Positions 1 through 9,342 of a DNA stretch of 64,000 bases are shown here, one piece after another. The translations under genes were made by a program, and so were the position numbers. The stretch's first letter is position 1; every line of letters starts with the position of its first letter. The notes beneath the pieces were generated by a model. It saw nothing but the letters and a program-made list of their open reading frames with translations. It was not told the DNA's origin and made no database searches. Source of the stretch: Acidobacteriota bacterium (GTDB taxonomy: Bacteria; Acidobacteriota; Terriglobia; UBA7540); contig SCRD01000012.1 of the NCBI GenBank assembly GCA_004298155.1, positions 248,001 through 312,000 of the forward strand. Direction: 5' to 3'.

Positions 1-136
1 GCGCAAAAGTGTTCTGTATCATCAGGCGGGGTAGCCACCGCGCCCCGAAAACGCAGCCCTGGCATCAGGCGTCGCAGGCATCGCGCTTGTGGCAACACTG
101 CCCAGAATAACAACTTCACCTTTTGGGAGACCTTTG

Positions 137-1033
137 ATGAATCGTCGCGCCTTTAATCGAATCCTTGCAGGGGCAGGCCTGGGCAGCCTCGGCGCGCCTT
201 CCCTGCTTCCGGCCGCACCGGCGGGCCAGGAAAAGGCAGCTGCCGCTGCGCCGTACAAGATTTCCATCATGTTGTGGACGGTCTTTCATGACCTGCCGTT
301 CGAGCAGCGCCTGGAAAAAGTTTCGAAAGCCGGCTATCGCGCCGTGGAACTCGTGCGCGAGTTTGAACACTGGAGCGGTTCCGATTACGCCCGCGTCAAC
401 CGGAAGAAGCGCCAGCTTGGCATCACCTTCGACACAACGGCTGGGCTCCGCCATGGAGTTGGCGATCCCAGGGAGCGCGAGGCCTTCTTGAAAGACCTGA
501 GCGGAATGCTGGCGGTTTGTAACAAGCTGGAATGCCCTCGCCTGATCGTTATGTCGGGCAACGTTGTGCCGGGTATGACGCGCGCCGATCAGCACCAGAG
601 TTGCATCGAGGGATTGAAACGCGCCGCAGAGAAGGTTGAGGGCAAAAACATCACGCTGCTTGTGGAGAACATCGATCCGGAAGAAAACTCCAGGTATTTC
701 CTGACGTCGGTGGCGGAAGGATTCGAAATCATCAGGGCCGTCAACCACCCGCAGGTGAAGTTCCTCTACGACTTTTACCATGAACAAATCGCCGAGGGTA
801 ACCTGATCGAGAAAATGGAAAAGAACATCGATCTGGTCGGCCTCTTCCATATCGCCGACGTCCCGCACCGCCATCAGCCTGGCACGGGCGAAATCAATTA
901 CGCCAACATCTATAAAAAAATGGTCGAACTGAAATATGACCGCTACATAGCGATGGAATTCATGCCCGTTGGCGACCCCATTCAGATACTCCGTGCCGCG
1001 CGTATGGAGGCGGAGCACGCCGCAGCAAGTTAG
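137..1033 (+). CDS. Tat-exported TIM-barrel sugar isomerase (hydroxypyruvate isomerase-like)
   Basis: This is a xylose-isomerase-like TIM-barrel protein of about 298 residues, closest in look to hydroxypyruvate isomerase (Hyi). The N-terminus has a twin-arginine signal (NRRAFNRIL followed by an Ala/Gly/Leu-rich stretch), so export is predicted. Family metal-site features are visible: VENID, YDFYHEQ, a HIAD...RHQPGTGEINY stretch and a C-terminal AMEF. I chose the ATG at 137 rather than the in-frame ATG at 89 because GGGAGA lies just upstream and the Tat motif then sits at the very N-terminus. The true substrate is unknown; exported members of this family occur widely in Acidobacteriota and Planctomycetota. 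The gene stands alone, facing a minus-strand gene. Confidence 0.85.
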   Translation: MNRRAFNRILAGAGLGSLGAPSLLPAAPAGQEKAAAAAPYKISIMLWTVFHDLPFEQRLEKVSKAGYRAVELVREFEHWSGSDYARVNRKKRQLGITFDTTAGLRHGVGDPREREAFLKDLSGMLAVCNKLECPRLIVMSGNVVPGMTRADQHQSCIEGLKRAAEKVEGKNITLLVENIDPEENSRYFLTSVAEGFEIIRAVNHPQVKFLYDFYHEQIAEGNLIEKMEKNIDLVGLFHIADVPHRHQPGTGEINYANIYKKMVELKYDRYIAMEFMPVGDPIQILRAARMEAEHAAAS

Positions 1034-1134
1034 CCGCTACGAAGCCGGGAAGAAGTCTTTGCTGGAGCCGGCTATCCGTCCGTCAACCTGAATCTGCCGC
1101 AGCATCTGCTTACCTGCCAGGCCGTGTTATTCGA

Positions 1135-2298
1135 TTATTGATACATGATGTAGCTCGGCCGGGGAGACAGGCGCAGGATTTCCGCCGGTGTCATTAGATG
1201 CTGGCCAATCCTCACGTCGTTGTTATAAAACAACTTGAATCCGGTAAACTGCACCGGCTGCCTTGCGATATAGGACTTGTACGTGGAGGTCTTCAAGGCG
1301 GGCGCTCCGAACCCATCCATATCCATCACGATCTCTACTTCGGGCAGTGGCTTGATGGCGCGGAAGTCCGTCACCATACGTTCAGTGAATCGATGGACAA
1401 CCAGGATTTTGGGGGGCAATTTGTTTTCGTGCACGATCTGCGCCAGGAAGCGCGCGGCAAAGTTTATGTCAGCGGCACCCAGCGTGCCGACCCATGCTCC
1501 TGGCCGTTTGCCGTCGGTCAGCGCGAACTCCGGATCGAGAGCAAGCTCTACGTTCGGGCGTTTGAGGTACGATGCCAGGCGCGGCGCCTCTACCTCCACA
1601 GTGCTCCACCCGGGCTGCACGTCAAGAAACACCAACCCATTGATCCTGTCCGCCAGACTGGTTGCTTTTTCGATCTGGCTGGATGGCATTCGCAGGCGGT
1701 ACTTTCCGTCGCGCCCCGGAATCCCCTGTGCGGAGACCACAATGTAGTCCACGGCGGGCACCACAGGCGTTGAGGGATCAGCCGCTGCCCATGAGGCTGC
1801 CACCGACGAAAGCATGGAGAGTACTTTGTCCGGCGGATATTCCCCCAGGATCCCCATGCGCGTGGAATAAAAATTGCCATAATACGCGACGATGCGCTTG
1901 AAAGGCAGGATGGCGCCCGCTTCGGGATAGGGAGCGTGCGCCGGCCAGAGCGCCTGCGGGCACGGACGAAGCACGGCCTCCTTTGTAACGAATGCCACAG
2001 GCCGGGACCTGGTATCGGTCCGGTAAGCCCTTTTCCGTGCTGCCTCAGGAGTTGCGGCAGAGGGCGCCTGCGCGCATCCGTCGCGTGGCGGAAGGTTCGC
2101 GAGCTCGAGCATTTTTTCGTTATAAGCCGCTCGATCCGGGATGGGGACCAGGGGGGAGCGCACTACAGATAAGGGCCCGGAGGCGGCCCTCGTCCGCGTA
2201 TAGTGGTGTCGTAGAAGGAGCGTGGCGCCGATGCCGGCGACTGCAACCGCGCACAATACAACGATAATTTCCCTTGGCCTTATGACTCGATCGCTCAT
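1135..2298 (-). CDS. Membrane-anchored protein of unknown function (387 aa)
   Basis: I do not recognise this protein. It has a short basic N-terminus and one hydrophobic segment at about residues 10-29, then a largely soluble extracytoplasmic part. The body alternates predicted strands and helices (RIVAYYGNFYS, VVPAVDYIVV, GLVFLDVQPGWS, VELALDPEF, KILVVHRF, VEIVMDMDGFG, FTGFKLFYNND), spaced as in a TIM barrel. Acidic residues at strand ends (FLDVQ, ALDPEF, MDMDG) would suit a glycosidase-like active site. That fold is an inference from pattern only. An AGGAA sequence lies just before the start. A 342-base gap separates the gene from the dehydratase upstream on the same strand. Confidence 0.75.
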   Translation of the reverse strand: MSDRVIRPREIIVVLCAVAVAGIGATLLLRHHYTRTRAASGPLSVVRSPLVPIPDRAAYNEKMLELANLPPRDGCAQAPSAATPEAARKRAYRTDTRSRPVAFVTKEAVLRPCPQALWPAHAPYPEAGAILPFKRIVAYYGNFYSTRMGILGEYPPDKVLSMLSSVAASWAAADPSTPVVPAVDYIVVSAQGIPGRDGKYRLRMPSSQIEKATSLADRINGLVFLDVQPGWSTVEVEAPRLASYLKRPNVELALDPEFALTDGKRPGAWVGTLGAADINFAARFLAQIVHENKLPPKILVVHRFTERMVTDFRAIKPLPEVEIVMDMDGFGAPALKTSTYKSYIARQPVQFTGFKLFYNNDVRIGQHLMTPAEILRLSPRPSYIMYQ

Positions 2299-2640
2299 AG
2301 TTTCCTATAGCCTCAATCCCTGGCCGCATGGTGGTCCCTCCAACCGCCATTTGGGCTCCCTCCGCCCTCTGCCGCGCGGCGAACCCGTTGGCTAGCTCGC
2401 TAGCACGGCCCTACATCTTACCACAACACCGCAAGTCCGATGTAGCCGGATCTCTCGATGATTGATCTGGAGCAGATTGTGATCTGTTTGAGATTTGTGG
2501 TTTGCCCGCCAATGGCGCACAGTGCCCGACGGCCCTTATCGCGGACAGTGCCGAAAGAAGCGGTACCTCGCGACCCTCCAACTTTACCGTCGGAGGGCCC
2601 TTTATGGATGGAAACAGGCGACCGAAGGCGCCAGAGCCGG
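2299..2640. other. Gap without a recognised gene
   Basis: This stretch lies between the start of the 387-residue protein and the stop of the dehydratase, both on the minus strand. I see no protein-like reading frame, RNA gene or convincing terminator. It presumably carries the promoter of the downstream minus-strand gene. Confidence 0.5.
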
Positions 2641-4398
2641 CTACATCCCGGGGTTTTTAAACTTCAGCGGCGGGGCAACTCTCTCCGGGCCATTCACTGC
2701 CTTCAGGAAGTCGAAATCACATCCTTCGTTTGCTTGCAGGATATGATCCAGGAAGAGCCGGCCGTAACCACGAACGTAGTGCGGGCGAGTTGGCTTCCAT
2801 GCCTTCAGGCGTTTCTTTAATTGTGAGTCGGATACTTTTAATTCTAAACGTCTTCCAGGAACGTCAAGTTCGACCACATCGCCGTCTTCCACTACCGCGA
2901 GAGGCCCGCCCACTGCGGATTCGGGCGCAACGTGGACCACCATCGTGCCGTAACTCGTCCCGCTGATGCGCGCATCGCTTAACCGTACAATGTCGCGGAC
3001 CCCAGCCTTCAGCAGTTTCTGCGGTATTGGCAGATGGCCCCACTCCGGCATCCCCGGAGCGCCCTTAGGCCCGGCGTTTTTCAGCACCAGCACGCTCGAC
3101 TCGTCGACGTTCAGCTTCGGGTCATCAATCCGTTTGATCAGGTCAAAATTGTTCTCAAACACCACCGCCCGCCCCTTGTGCCTCGCAAAGTGCGGAGAGA
3201 TGGCCGACTGCTTGATTACCGCTCCATCCGGAGCCAGATTGCCGCATAGAATCGCCGTCCCGCCTTCAGGACGCAACGGCTCGTCCAGCGCCTTAATCAC
3301 TTCCCGATTGAAGGTGGCCGCCTGGGCCAGATTTTCAGCAATCGACTTTCCGGTTACGGTAAGGGCCTTGCCATGCAGCAAGGGCAGTATTTCTTTCATT
3401 AACGCCGCAATTCCGCCGGCATAACAGAAGTCTTCCATCAGGTAACGGCCGGAGGGCCGCACGTTTGCCACCACGGGGGTTGTGCGCGAAAGCTCGTCAA
3501 ACTTCTCGAGCGGCAGGTCAATCCCCAGCCGGCCGGCAATCGCCACCAGGTGCACGATGGCGTTGGTCGAGCCGCCGATCGCCATATCCACGCGAATGCC
3601 ATTCTCAATGGCCTGGCGCGTCATCAGGCGCGAAGGCCGCAGGTCCTCATGGACCATCTCCACAATGCGTGCGCCGCTTTTTTCGGCAATCATCAGGCGT
3701 CGCGAATCTGATGCAGGGATGTCTGCCGAACCCGGCAGCATCATGCCCAGCGCCTCAGCCACACAGGCCATGGTGGATGCTGTGCCCATCACCGTGCAAT
3801 GGCCCGCGCTTCTGGACACGCAAGATTCCACCTCGCACCACGCTTCCTCGCTTAACTGCCCGGCGCGAACTTCGTCCCACAGCCGGCGCACGTCCGTACC
3901 GGATCCCAGTTCCTGCCCGCGCCACATACCACGCAGCATGGGTCCGCCCGTCACCATGATGGCCGGAATGCCGGCGCTGGCCGCGCCCATCAACTGCGCC
4001 GGCGTCGTCTTGTCACAGCCAGCCAGCAGAACCACGCCGTCCAGCGGATAAGAGGTGATGCACTCCTCCACATCCATGGCCATCAGGTTGCGGTAAAGCA
4101 TCGTCGTCGGTTTCATGAGCATTTCGCCGAGGGAAATCGTGGGGAACTCGAGCGGAAATCCACCCGCCGCCCACACCCCTCGCTTCACGGCTTCCGCCAC
4201 CTGGCGCAGGTGTGCATTGCAATTGTTCAGCTCGCTCCAGGAGTTGCAGATGCCAATCACGGGCTTTCCCTGAAAGACGCGTTCGCTGAAGCCTTCCGCG
4301 CGCAGCCAGGCGCGATGGCCCACCCCCCAGCGGTCATTCGCGCCAAACCAGGCGCTGCTGCGCAGTGTGTTGCGTGCTTTCTTTCTGGTCGTCTTCAT
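2641..4398 (-). CDS. IlvD/Edd family sugar-acid dehydratase
   Basis: This is a 585-residue dehydratase of the IlvD/Edd family. Length and sequence resemble L-arabonate/D-xylonate dehydratases more than the isoleucine-valine enzyme; they convert aldonic acids to 2-keto-3-deoxy acids. The three family cysteines that hold the [2Fe-2S] cluster are visible: GICNSW (about C51), AGCDKTT (about C128) and GHCTVMGTAS (about C201). The start was set at MKTTRKK because the longer frame upstream has no family resemblance and GGAAAGGG precedes this ATG. The gene diverges from the GH35 beta-galactosidase, so a shared regulatory region and a role in sugar catabolism are plausible. The exact substrate cannot be told from sequence. 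Confidence 0.9.
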   Translation of the reverse strand: MKTTRKKARNTLRSSAWFGANDRWGVGHRAWLRAEGFSERVFQGKPVIGICNSWSELNNCNAHLRQVAEAVKRGVWAAGGFPLEFPTISLGEMLMKPTTMLYRNLMAMDVEECITSYPLDGVVLLAGCDKTTPAQLMGAASAGIPAIMVTGGPMLRGMWRGQELGSGTDVRRLWDEVRAGQLSEEAWCEVESCVSRSAGHCTVMGTASTMACVAEALGMMLPGSADIPASDSRRLMIAEKSGARIVEMVHEDLRPSRLMTRQAIENGIRVDMAIGGSTNAIVHLVAIAGRLGIDLPLEKFDELSRTTPVVANVRPSGRYLMEDFCYAGGIAALMKEILPLLHGKALTVTGKSIAENLAQAATFNREVIKALDEPLRPEGGTAILCGNLAPDGAVIKQSAISPHFARHKGRAVVFENNFDLIKRIDDPKLNVDESSVLVLKNAGPKGAPGMPEWGHLPIPQKLLKAGVRDIVRLSDARISGTSYGTMVVHVAPESAVGGPLAVVEDGDVVELDVPGRRLELKVSDSQLKKRLKAWKPTRPHYVRGYGRLFLDHILQANEGCDFDFLKAVNGPERVAPPLKFKNPGM

Positions 4399-4462
4399 CG
4401 GCGGTTTCCCTTTCCTAATAACCTGCTCATGTCGGTAGTTGGTTGCAATCAATTTCGCGGTT

Positions 4463-4486
4463 ATTATGATACAGCAACACCATAAT
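4463..4486. promoter_or_regulatory. Inverted repeat in the divergent dehydratase/GH35 intergenic region
   Basis: ATTATG and CATAAT form a perfect 6-base inverted repeat with a 12-base spacer. It lies between the start of the dehydratase and the start of the GH35 gene, where a repressor controlling both could bind. The function is inferred from position and symmetry only. Confidence 0.3.
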
Positions 4487-4558
4487 GCAAGATGAATGGA
4501 TGAAGCACTGCGTGACCCCGCAGGCCTTTCTTCACAGGTAAGAGCAGAGGAGCAGAGC

Positions 4559-6445
4559 GTGGACACCGGAAACTCGAGAGGAAGGCTGGGCAGGAGAGAA
4601 TTTCTGGAGGCGGCGGCGACGGCGGCCGGGCTGGAAGCAATTGGTCCGCTCCTGCTGCGCGCCCGGCAGCATGGAGCATCACCTTCCGCCGAAACTGCCA
4701 CGCACACCTTCACCTGGCGCGATGAAGTTTTTCTGTTGGACGGCGAGCCATTCCAGGTCCGTTCCGGCGAGATGCATTACGCGCGGATACCGCGCGAGTA
4801 CTGGCGCGACCGGCTAAAAAAGCTGAAATCCATGGGGCTGAACACGGTTTCCACTTACATGTTCTGGAACTTCCATGAGGCCAGTCCGGGCAAGTTCAAC
4901 TTTTCGGGGCGGCACGATGCGGCGGCATTCGTTCGCACAGCACAGGAAGAAGGCTTGTGGGTCATTCTCCGCCCCGGGCCTTACAGTTGCGCTGAATGGG
5001 ACTTCGGTGGTTTTCCTGGATGGCTGCTGGCAACGCCGGGCATCAGGGTCCGCAGCGCCGACCCCCGCTTTCTCGGCGCCGCGCGCCGCTACATGCTCCA
5101 CGTCGGCTCGGAGCTTGCTCCGCTCCAGGTGAGCCGTGGCGGTCCCATCCTCATGACCCAGGTCGAAAACGAATACGGTTCGTTCGGTAACGACCACCTC
5201 TACATGCGCGCCATCCGGCGGATGCTCCTTGACGCCGGGTTTAACGTACCGCTGTTCACCGCCGACGGTCCCACGCCGCGCATGCTCACCGGAGGGACCC
5301 TCCCAGACGTTCTTGCCTTCATCAATTTCGGTTCCGGTCCCGCCAAACAATTCGAGGCATTTGCCCGCTTTCGGCGTAACGTGCCGCGCATGTGCGCCGA
5401 GTTCTACCCAGGATGGTTTGACCACTGGGGTGAGGTCCATCACCACGGCAACAATCAGAGCCTGATGGACGGCGTGGAATGGATGCTCTCAAACGGCGTT
5501 TCATTCAACCTGTATATGTTTCATGGCGGCACCTCGTTCGGTTACATGAACGGAGCAAATTTCGCCAAAGCTTACCAGCCCGATGTCACGAGCTATGACT
5601 ATGACGCGCCGCTCGATGAGGCAGGCCGGCCCCGCGCAAAGTATTTTGACCTGAAAAAACTGATCGAACAGCATTCACCCGGTGCGCAAACTCCCCCCCT
5701 GCCTGCTGCGCTGCCTCTGATTGAAATTCCCAGGTTCGAGCTCACGGAATCCGCTCGGCTCGACAGCCTCCTCGACAATCCTGTCCACTCGATCCAGCCA
5801 AAGCCTATGGAGTCTGTGGGACAATCTTACGGGTTCATCCTTTACCGCTGGACTCCCGAACGTCCTACCAAGGGCCGCCTGAACATCATCAGGATGAACG
5901 ATTACGCCCTGATCTATCAGGGCGACAACAAGCTGGCGGAACTTGACCGCCGATTCAACCAGAACGCTGCGGACATCGACCTGGCTCCGGCGCAGCCCCT
6001 GGATATCCTGATGGAAAATATGGGCCGGATCAACTACGGCCCGCGGATGCTGGATGACCGCAAAGGAATCACCGAAAGAGTACTGCTGAACGGTAAAGAA
6101 TTAGGAGGATGGCAGATATTCCGCCTTCCGCTCGACAATCTTACCGAGCTGCAATTCTCACCAAAGCCCAAACGCGGCCCGCGCTTTTACCGTGGCAACT
6201 TCCAATTGTCATCTGTGGGAGACACGTTCCTTGACATGCGCGGGTGGGGCAAGGGACACGTCTGGTTGAATGGCCATCACCTGGGCCGCTTCTGGAAGAT
6301 CGGGCCACAACAGACGCTCTTCTGCCCCGCGCCTTGGTTGAAGGCAGACGGGAATGAGATGATTGTGCTCGAACTTGAAACAACCGGCCAAACCTCCGTC
6401 CAGGGGCTTAGAGACCCCGTCTACGAAACCGTGGAAATCGATTGA
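4559..6445 (+). CDS. Tat-exported GH35 beta-galactosidase
   Basis: This is a glycoside hydrolase family 35 enzyme that releases terminal beta-linked galactose. The family signature with GGPILMTQVENEYG places the acid/base at about E205, and CAEFYPGWFDHWG places the nucleophile at about E281. Other family landmarks are EMHYARIPREYW, YMFWNFHE and RPGPYSCAEWDFGG. The C-terminal third has the beta-sandwich look of GH35 (WGKGHVWLNGHHLGRFW). I chose the GTG at 4559, giving 628 residues, because GAGGAG lies about 7 bases upstream and it puts the Tat motif LGRREFLEA near the N-terminus. An ATG at 4496 is a longer alternative. It is divergent to the sugar-acid dehydratase, which suggests joint sugar use. 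Confidence 0.92.
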   Translation: MDTGNSRGRLGRREFLEAAATAAGLEAIGPLLLRARQHGASPSAETATHTFTWRDEVFLLDGEPFQVRSGEMHYARIPREYWRDRLKKLKSMGLNTVSTYMFWNFHEASPGKFNFSGRHDAAAFVRTAQEEGLWVILRPGPYSCAEWDFGGFPGWLLATPGIRVRSADPRFLGAARRYMLHVGSELAPLQVSRGGPILMTQVENEYGSFGNDHLYMRAIRRMLLDAGFNVPLFTADGPTPRMLTGGTLPDVLAFINFGSGPAKQFEAFARFRRNVPRMCAEFYPGWFDHWGEVHHHGNNQSLMDGVEWMLSNGVSFNLYMFHGGTSFGYMNGANFAKAYQPDVTSYDYDAPLDEAGRPRAKYFDLKKLIEQHSPGAQTPPLPAALPLIEIPRFELTESARLDSLLDNPVHSIQPKPMESVGQSYGFILYRWTPERPTKGRLNIIRMNDYALIYQGDNKLAELDRRFNQNAADIDLAPAQPLDILMENMGRINYGPRMLDDRKGITERVLLNGKELGGWQIFRLPLDNLTELQFSPKPKRGPRFYRGNFQLSSVGDTFLDMRGWGKGHVWLNGHHLGRFWKIGPQQTLFCPAPWLKADGNEMIVLELETTGQTSVQGLRDPVYETVEID

Positions 6446-6935
6446 CGGTTGCATCAGTTATCAGAAGTGTCGTAGTGCAGCACAGCACTCTGCCGGCAAC
6501 ATTCCTGGTTGCTGCAAGCGACTGGATGTAACTGAAGGATTCCATAAAACTGCCGTTGCCAACTGTACATCGATGTGTATAGTGAATTTATCGAGAACAG
6601 GGGGATCAAGAGTTTTACGGCACAATGTGTGCCCCTCTGCATTTCCTCGTCCGCGGCCGATTACAACGCTTGTGTCATCTCCACATCTGTTGCTTGCCCA
6701 GGTGGGGCCGTGTTTCGCCATCAGCCTCTTCCCCGGGAGGACGCTCCTGATGAACGTGTTTGGTGTATCCCCTTATCGGTGGTTATTTCTTGCGGTTCCG
6801 GCCTCTCCTGAAACGGTCCGTCGCCCCCGCCAATAAGCATGGCAGGGGTAACGGCCCGTAACAGTGCTGATTGCTTCTCCGCCTGATTGGCGCAACCTAT
6901 CCCGCAATGGGGGTAACCGCAGGTATCGCATGCAC
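6446..6935. other. Gap without a recognised gene
   Basis: About 490 bases between the GH35 stop and the stop of a convergent small exported protein. Several short open frames occur on both strands, but none has protein-like composition or a good ribosome binding site. No terminator with a T-run was found. Confidence 0.5.
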
Positions 6936-7286
6936 TCAGGATGGCAGTGTGATGGTGCGAGTTTCGCCTTGCAGCTCAATCTGCTGCAAAACTTGCGTGT
7001 CACCGGGCCCCTGCTGCGTTAGCAATCGGGTTTCCTTGTTCTTCTTCTCCCGGGGAATACACTTACAGGCGTGTGTTACAACAACCTTTGAATTTTTAAG
7101 GAACTGGACCTGGTCCAGCTTCTCATTTACCACGACTTCATAAGTGCCGGCTTTCAACGTCTGGCCGCCGGGCAGGAGAACATCCTGATTTATCCGGATG
7201 GTTCTCATTGCGGAGAAGGATGGAGCGGTGAAGAAGACAATTGCAAACGCAAGCAACAGTCCTGTTCTTACTATTCTTGGCAACAT
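6936..7286 (-). CDS. Small exported protein, unknown function
   Basis: A 116-residue protein with a clear Sec signal peptide (RTGLLLAFAIVFFTAPSFSA) and a compact beta-rich body. The body holds the stretch LPGGQTLKAGTYEVVVNE, a motif seen in many small acidobacterial exported proteins of unknown role. A basic segment with one Cys pair (HACKCIPREKK) follows. I chose the ATG at 7286 because GGAGGT is correctly spaced before it; the longer frame would add 13 residues ahead of the signal peptide. A CRP-like palindrome lies 66 bases upstream. Confidence 0.75.
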   Translation of the reverse strand: MLPRIVRTGLLLAFAIVFFTAPSFSAMRTIRINQDVLLPGGQTLKAGTYEVVVNEKLDQVQFLKNSKVVVTHACKCIPREKKNKETRLLTQQGPGDTQVLQQIELQGETRTITLPS

Positions 7287-7351
7287 CGCATTACCTCCGA
7301 AATAACAATTTTGATCTCTCACCATTAATGCATGGCTAACTCCCCGATGTA

Positions 7352-7367
7352 AGTGATCTACATCACT
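7352..7367. promoter_or_regulatory. Perfect palindrome of CRP/FNR type
   Basis: The sequence AGTGATCTACATCACT is a perfect 6-4-6 inverted repeat. It matches the GTGA-N6-TCAC layout of CRP/FNR-family sites. Slightly shifted arms (GATGTA/TACATC) are also symmetrical around it. It sits 66 bases upstream of the minus-strand small exported protein and about 340 bases before the cupin gene. No CRP-family gene is in the window. Confidence 0.45.
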
Positions 7368-7707
7368 CTAGCTTTCTCTGCCAGATGGGCACAAAAACTA
7401 AATAAGTTGGGATATGTGGCGTATAGGCCTGCAAGATCGCCGATGAATTGGATGCCGGGTTTCGGACTACCTTTCAGGAGCGAAGGAATCCCGACCTCAC
7501 CTCGCCACTGCCAAAAGAACCGTGTCCACTTGCCTCTGGGGTCGAAATCTGCCAGTCCCAACCAGGTTGTCGTATGCCTCGCATATTGCAATCGGATTGG
7601 TACGTTATTCTTGCCTGTCGGCACGCGAGGATTCATTGCTCGAACTCATTTTTCGATGATAAAATCCATCTCCAGTTTCTGGAACTCCAATCCCTTGGAC
7701 ACCTGAC
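7368..7707. other. Gap without a recognised gene
   Basis: About 340 bases between the palindrome and the cupin gene. Overlapping open frames on both strands lack protein-like features. An A/T-rich stretch (TTCGATGATAAAAT, around 7650-7665) could contain a promoter -10 for the cupin gene, but no matching -35 is clear. Confidence 0.4.
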
Positions 7708-8313
7708 ATGAGTATCTCGAATGAGCAGACGGGCAGTTTCCTAAAACTGGAAAACCGCCATACGGGGGAGATCTTGCGGCTGCGTCGCACTCACGATGCC
7801 GAGGGGCAAACAGTTCTGGACATCGACGGATCGTTGCCGCCAAACTCGATCGGGCCGCCGCCTCACATCCATTTCCATCTGCGTGAGGTAGGCATTGTAA
7901 AGTCGGGGTCGCTGGGAGTCCGGGTCGGAAATAAAACCATGGTCATTCCGGCTGGAGGGACCGCGGCCTTTCAGCCCGGAGTCATTCATTCCTGGTGGAA
8001 TGCCGGAGACGTTATCCTTGAATTCGGCGGCCGGGCGATTCCAGCGGGGGACCTGGATCGCTACCTGCAAGGGGTTTTTGCAATCCTCAATGCCGGTCCC
8101 TTGGGAAAGCCCTCAATATTCTATCTAGCCCACTTGTTGTGGCGGCACCGGCACACCCAGGCAATTGTGACGCCGCCTCGCATCGTTCAGCGAATCCTTT
8201 TCCCTGCGGTCATTTTGGTCGGACTTGTTCTCGGAAAGTACCGCGGAACAGAATGGCCCGGTTCGCCTGCCTCTTGCACAGGCGCCCCGTTGCTGGAAAC
8301 CGCGAACGTGTAA
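7708..8313 (+). CDS. Cupin-domain protein with C-terminal membrane segment
   Basis: A 201-residue protein. Residues about 15-120 form a single cupin barrel with motif 1 PPHIHFHLRE (metal-binding histidines and Glu) and motif 2 PGVIHSWWNAG. A hydrophobic stretch (FPAVILVGLVLG) near residues 155-170 suggests a membrane anchor after the cupin. The substrate is unknown; single-domain cupins act as isomerases, dioxygenases or sensors. There is no good Shine-Dalgarno before the ATG. The gene is convergent with the epimerase, leaving only 7 bases between the stops. Confidence 0.8.
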   Translation: MSISNEQTGSFLKLENRHTGEILRLRRTHDAEGQTVLDIDGSLPPNSIGPPPHIHFHLREVGIVKSGSLGVRVGNKTMVIPAGGTAAFQPGVIHSWWNAGDVILEFGGRAIPAGDLDRYLQGVFAILNAGPLGKPSIFYLAHLLWRHRHTQAIVTPPRIVQRILFPAVILVGLVLGKYRGTEWPGSPASCTGAPLLETANV

Positions 8314-8320
8314 GAGTTGG

Positions 8321-9289
8321 TCATACCTCAATTGCTCCATTTTGAATCAACCAGGTGAGAGATTCTTTGATGGCCTCAAGTGAAGTGTAACGCGGCTGGT
8401 ACCCGAGCATTCGCCGCGCCTTTTCAATGCTGCAACAGGAGGAATGGCTTATATGGTCCCAGGTGGATGCAGCGTCTTCTTCTGAAACGGTCTTCTTCCA
8501 TTCATCCCACGGCAGGAATGCGAGCTTCGCCGGCTTGCCAAACCACCCGGCGATGGCCTCCGCATAGCCGCGCAGCGTAAGCGCCGAGGCAGAGGTCACA
8601 TTGAAAACTTCGCCTTTGGCGCCATTCCAGTTTGACAGGGCCTGCATGAACGCCTGTGCCACGTCGTCGGCGTGGACGTGATGCAGCGTTTCGAGTCCCA
8701 GGTTCGGAAGGCTCAGTTCTTGCCCCTTCGCGAGCTTCGAATAAACCTGCGGGTTGAAATTGGCTGCCGGATTGACGGGCGACCAACCGCGCCCCACCAT
8801 GTGCCCAGGCCGCAGGATGGTGACAGGAAATCCCGACCGCCGCGCCTTATCCAGCAAGTATTCCTCGATTGCGGCCTTTCGCCGTCCGTAGTCGCAGATC
8901 GGGCGACGCGGCTCATCTTCTGTGCTCGGCGCGCAAAGGCTGGCCCCGCTGGCCCAGATGGTTCCGCAATGGATCAGTAATTGAACGCGCCCGCACAATG
9001 CATCAACCAGTTGCTTCGCACTTTCCGGGTGATAACAGATCATATCAATCACGACGTCGGGGTTCATTGCCGCAACGTTCATGCCAAACTCGCCTGTGGC
9101 CTCCAGCTTGGCCCGATCCATCTCAACCCATTCGACGTGTTCCCAGGCCGCCTGGCCGGTAGATTCATCTGCCTGGTAGCGCCGGCGCTTTTGGCGGCTG
9201 ATCACAGCTACCTGGTGGCCAGCCTCGACAAGCCGCGGAACCAGGTACGTGCCCGTATGCCCTGTCCCGCCAATCACGACCACGCGCAT
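8321..9289 (-). CDS. NAD-dependent epimerase/dehydratase (extended SDR)
   Basis: A 322-residue member of the extended short-chain dehydrogenase superfamily. The N-terminal Rossmann motif is VIGGTGHTGTYL. The active-site Lys is preserved within YGRRKAAIEEYLL, in the YxxxK arrangement. Substrate-side features such as LRPGHMVG, HHVHADDVAQAF and GEVFNVTS match nucleotide-sugar epimerase/reductase-like proteins. AGGAG precedes the ATG. The specific substrate cannot be assigned. It is on the same strand as cstA-ybdD, but a 53-base gap and unrelated function do not prove co-transcription. Confidence 0.85.
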   Translation of the reverse strand: MRVVVIGGTGHTGTYLVPRLVEAGHQVAVISRQKRRRYQADESTGQAAWEHVEWVEMDRAKLEATGEFGMNVAAMNPDVVIDMICYHPESAKQLVDALCGRVQLLIHCGTIWASGASLCAPSTEDEPRRPICDYGRRKAAIEEYLLDKARRSGFPVTILRPGHMVGRGWSPVNPAANFNPQVYSKLAKGQELSLPNLGLETLHHVHADDVAQAFMQALSNWNGAKGEVFNVTSASALTLRGYAEAIAGWFGKPAKLAFLPWDEWKKTVSEEDAASTWDHISHSSCCSIEKARRMLGYQPRYTSLEAIKESLTWLIQNGAIEV

Positions 9290-9342
9290 CGTTTTTCTCC
9301 TGTCACCTAACTCACTTCAATGCTCAAGTGCCCCAGGCCCAC

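Noticed and set aside
116-1018. 300-codon minus-strand frame antisense to the sugar isomerase-like gene
   Set aside because: The plus-strand protein has clear family motifs and a Tat signal; the antisense translation has none.
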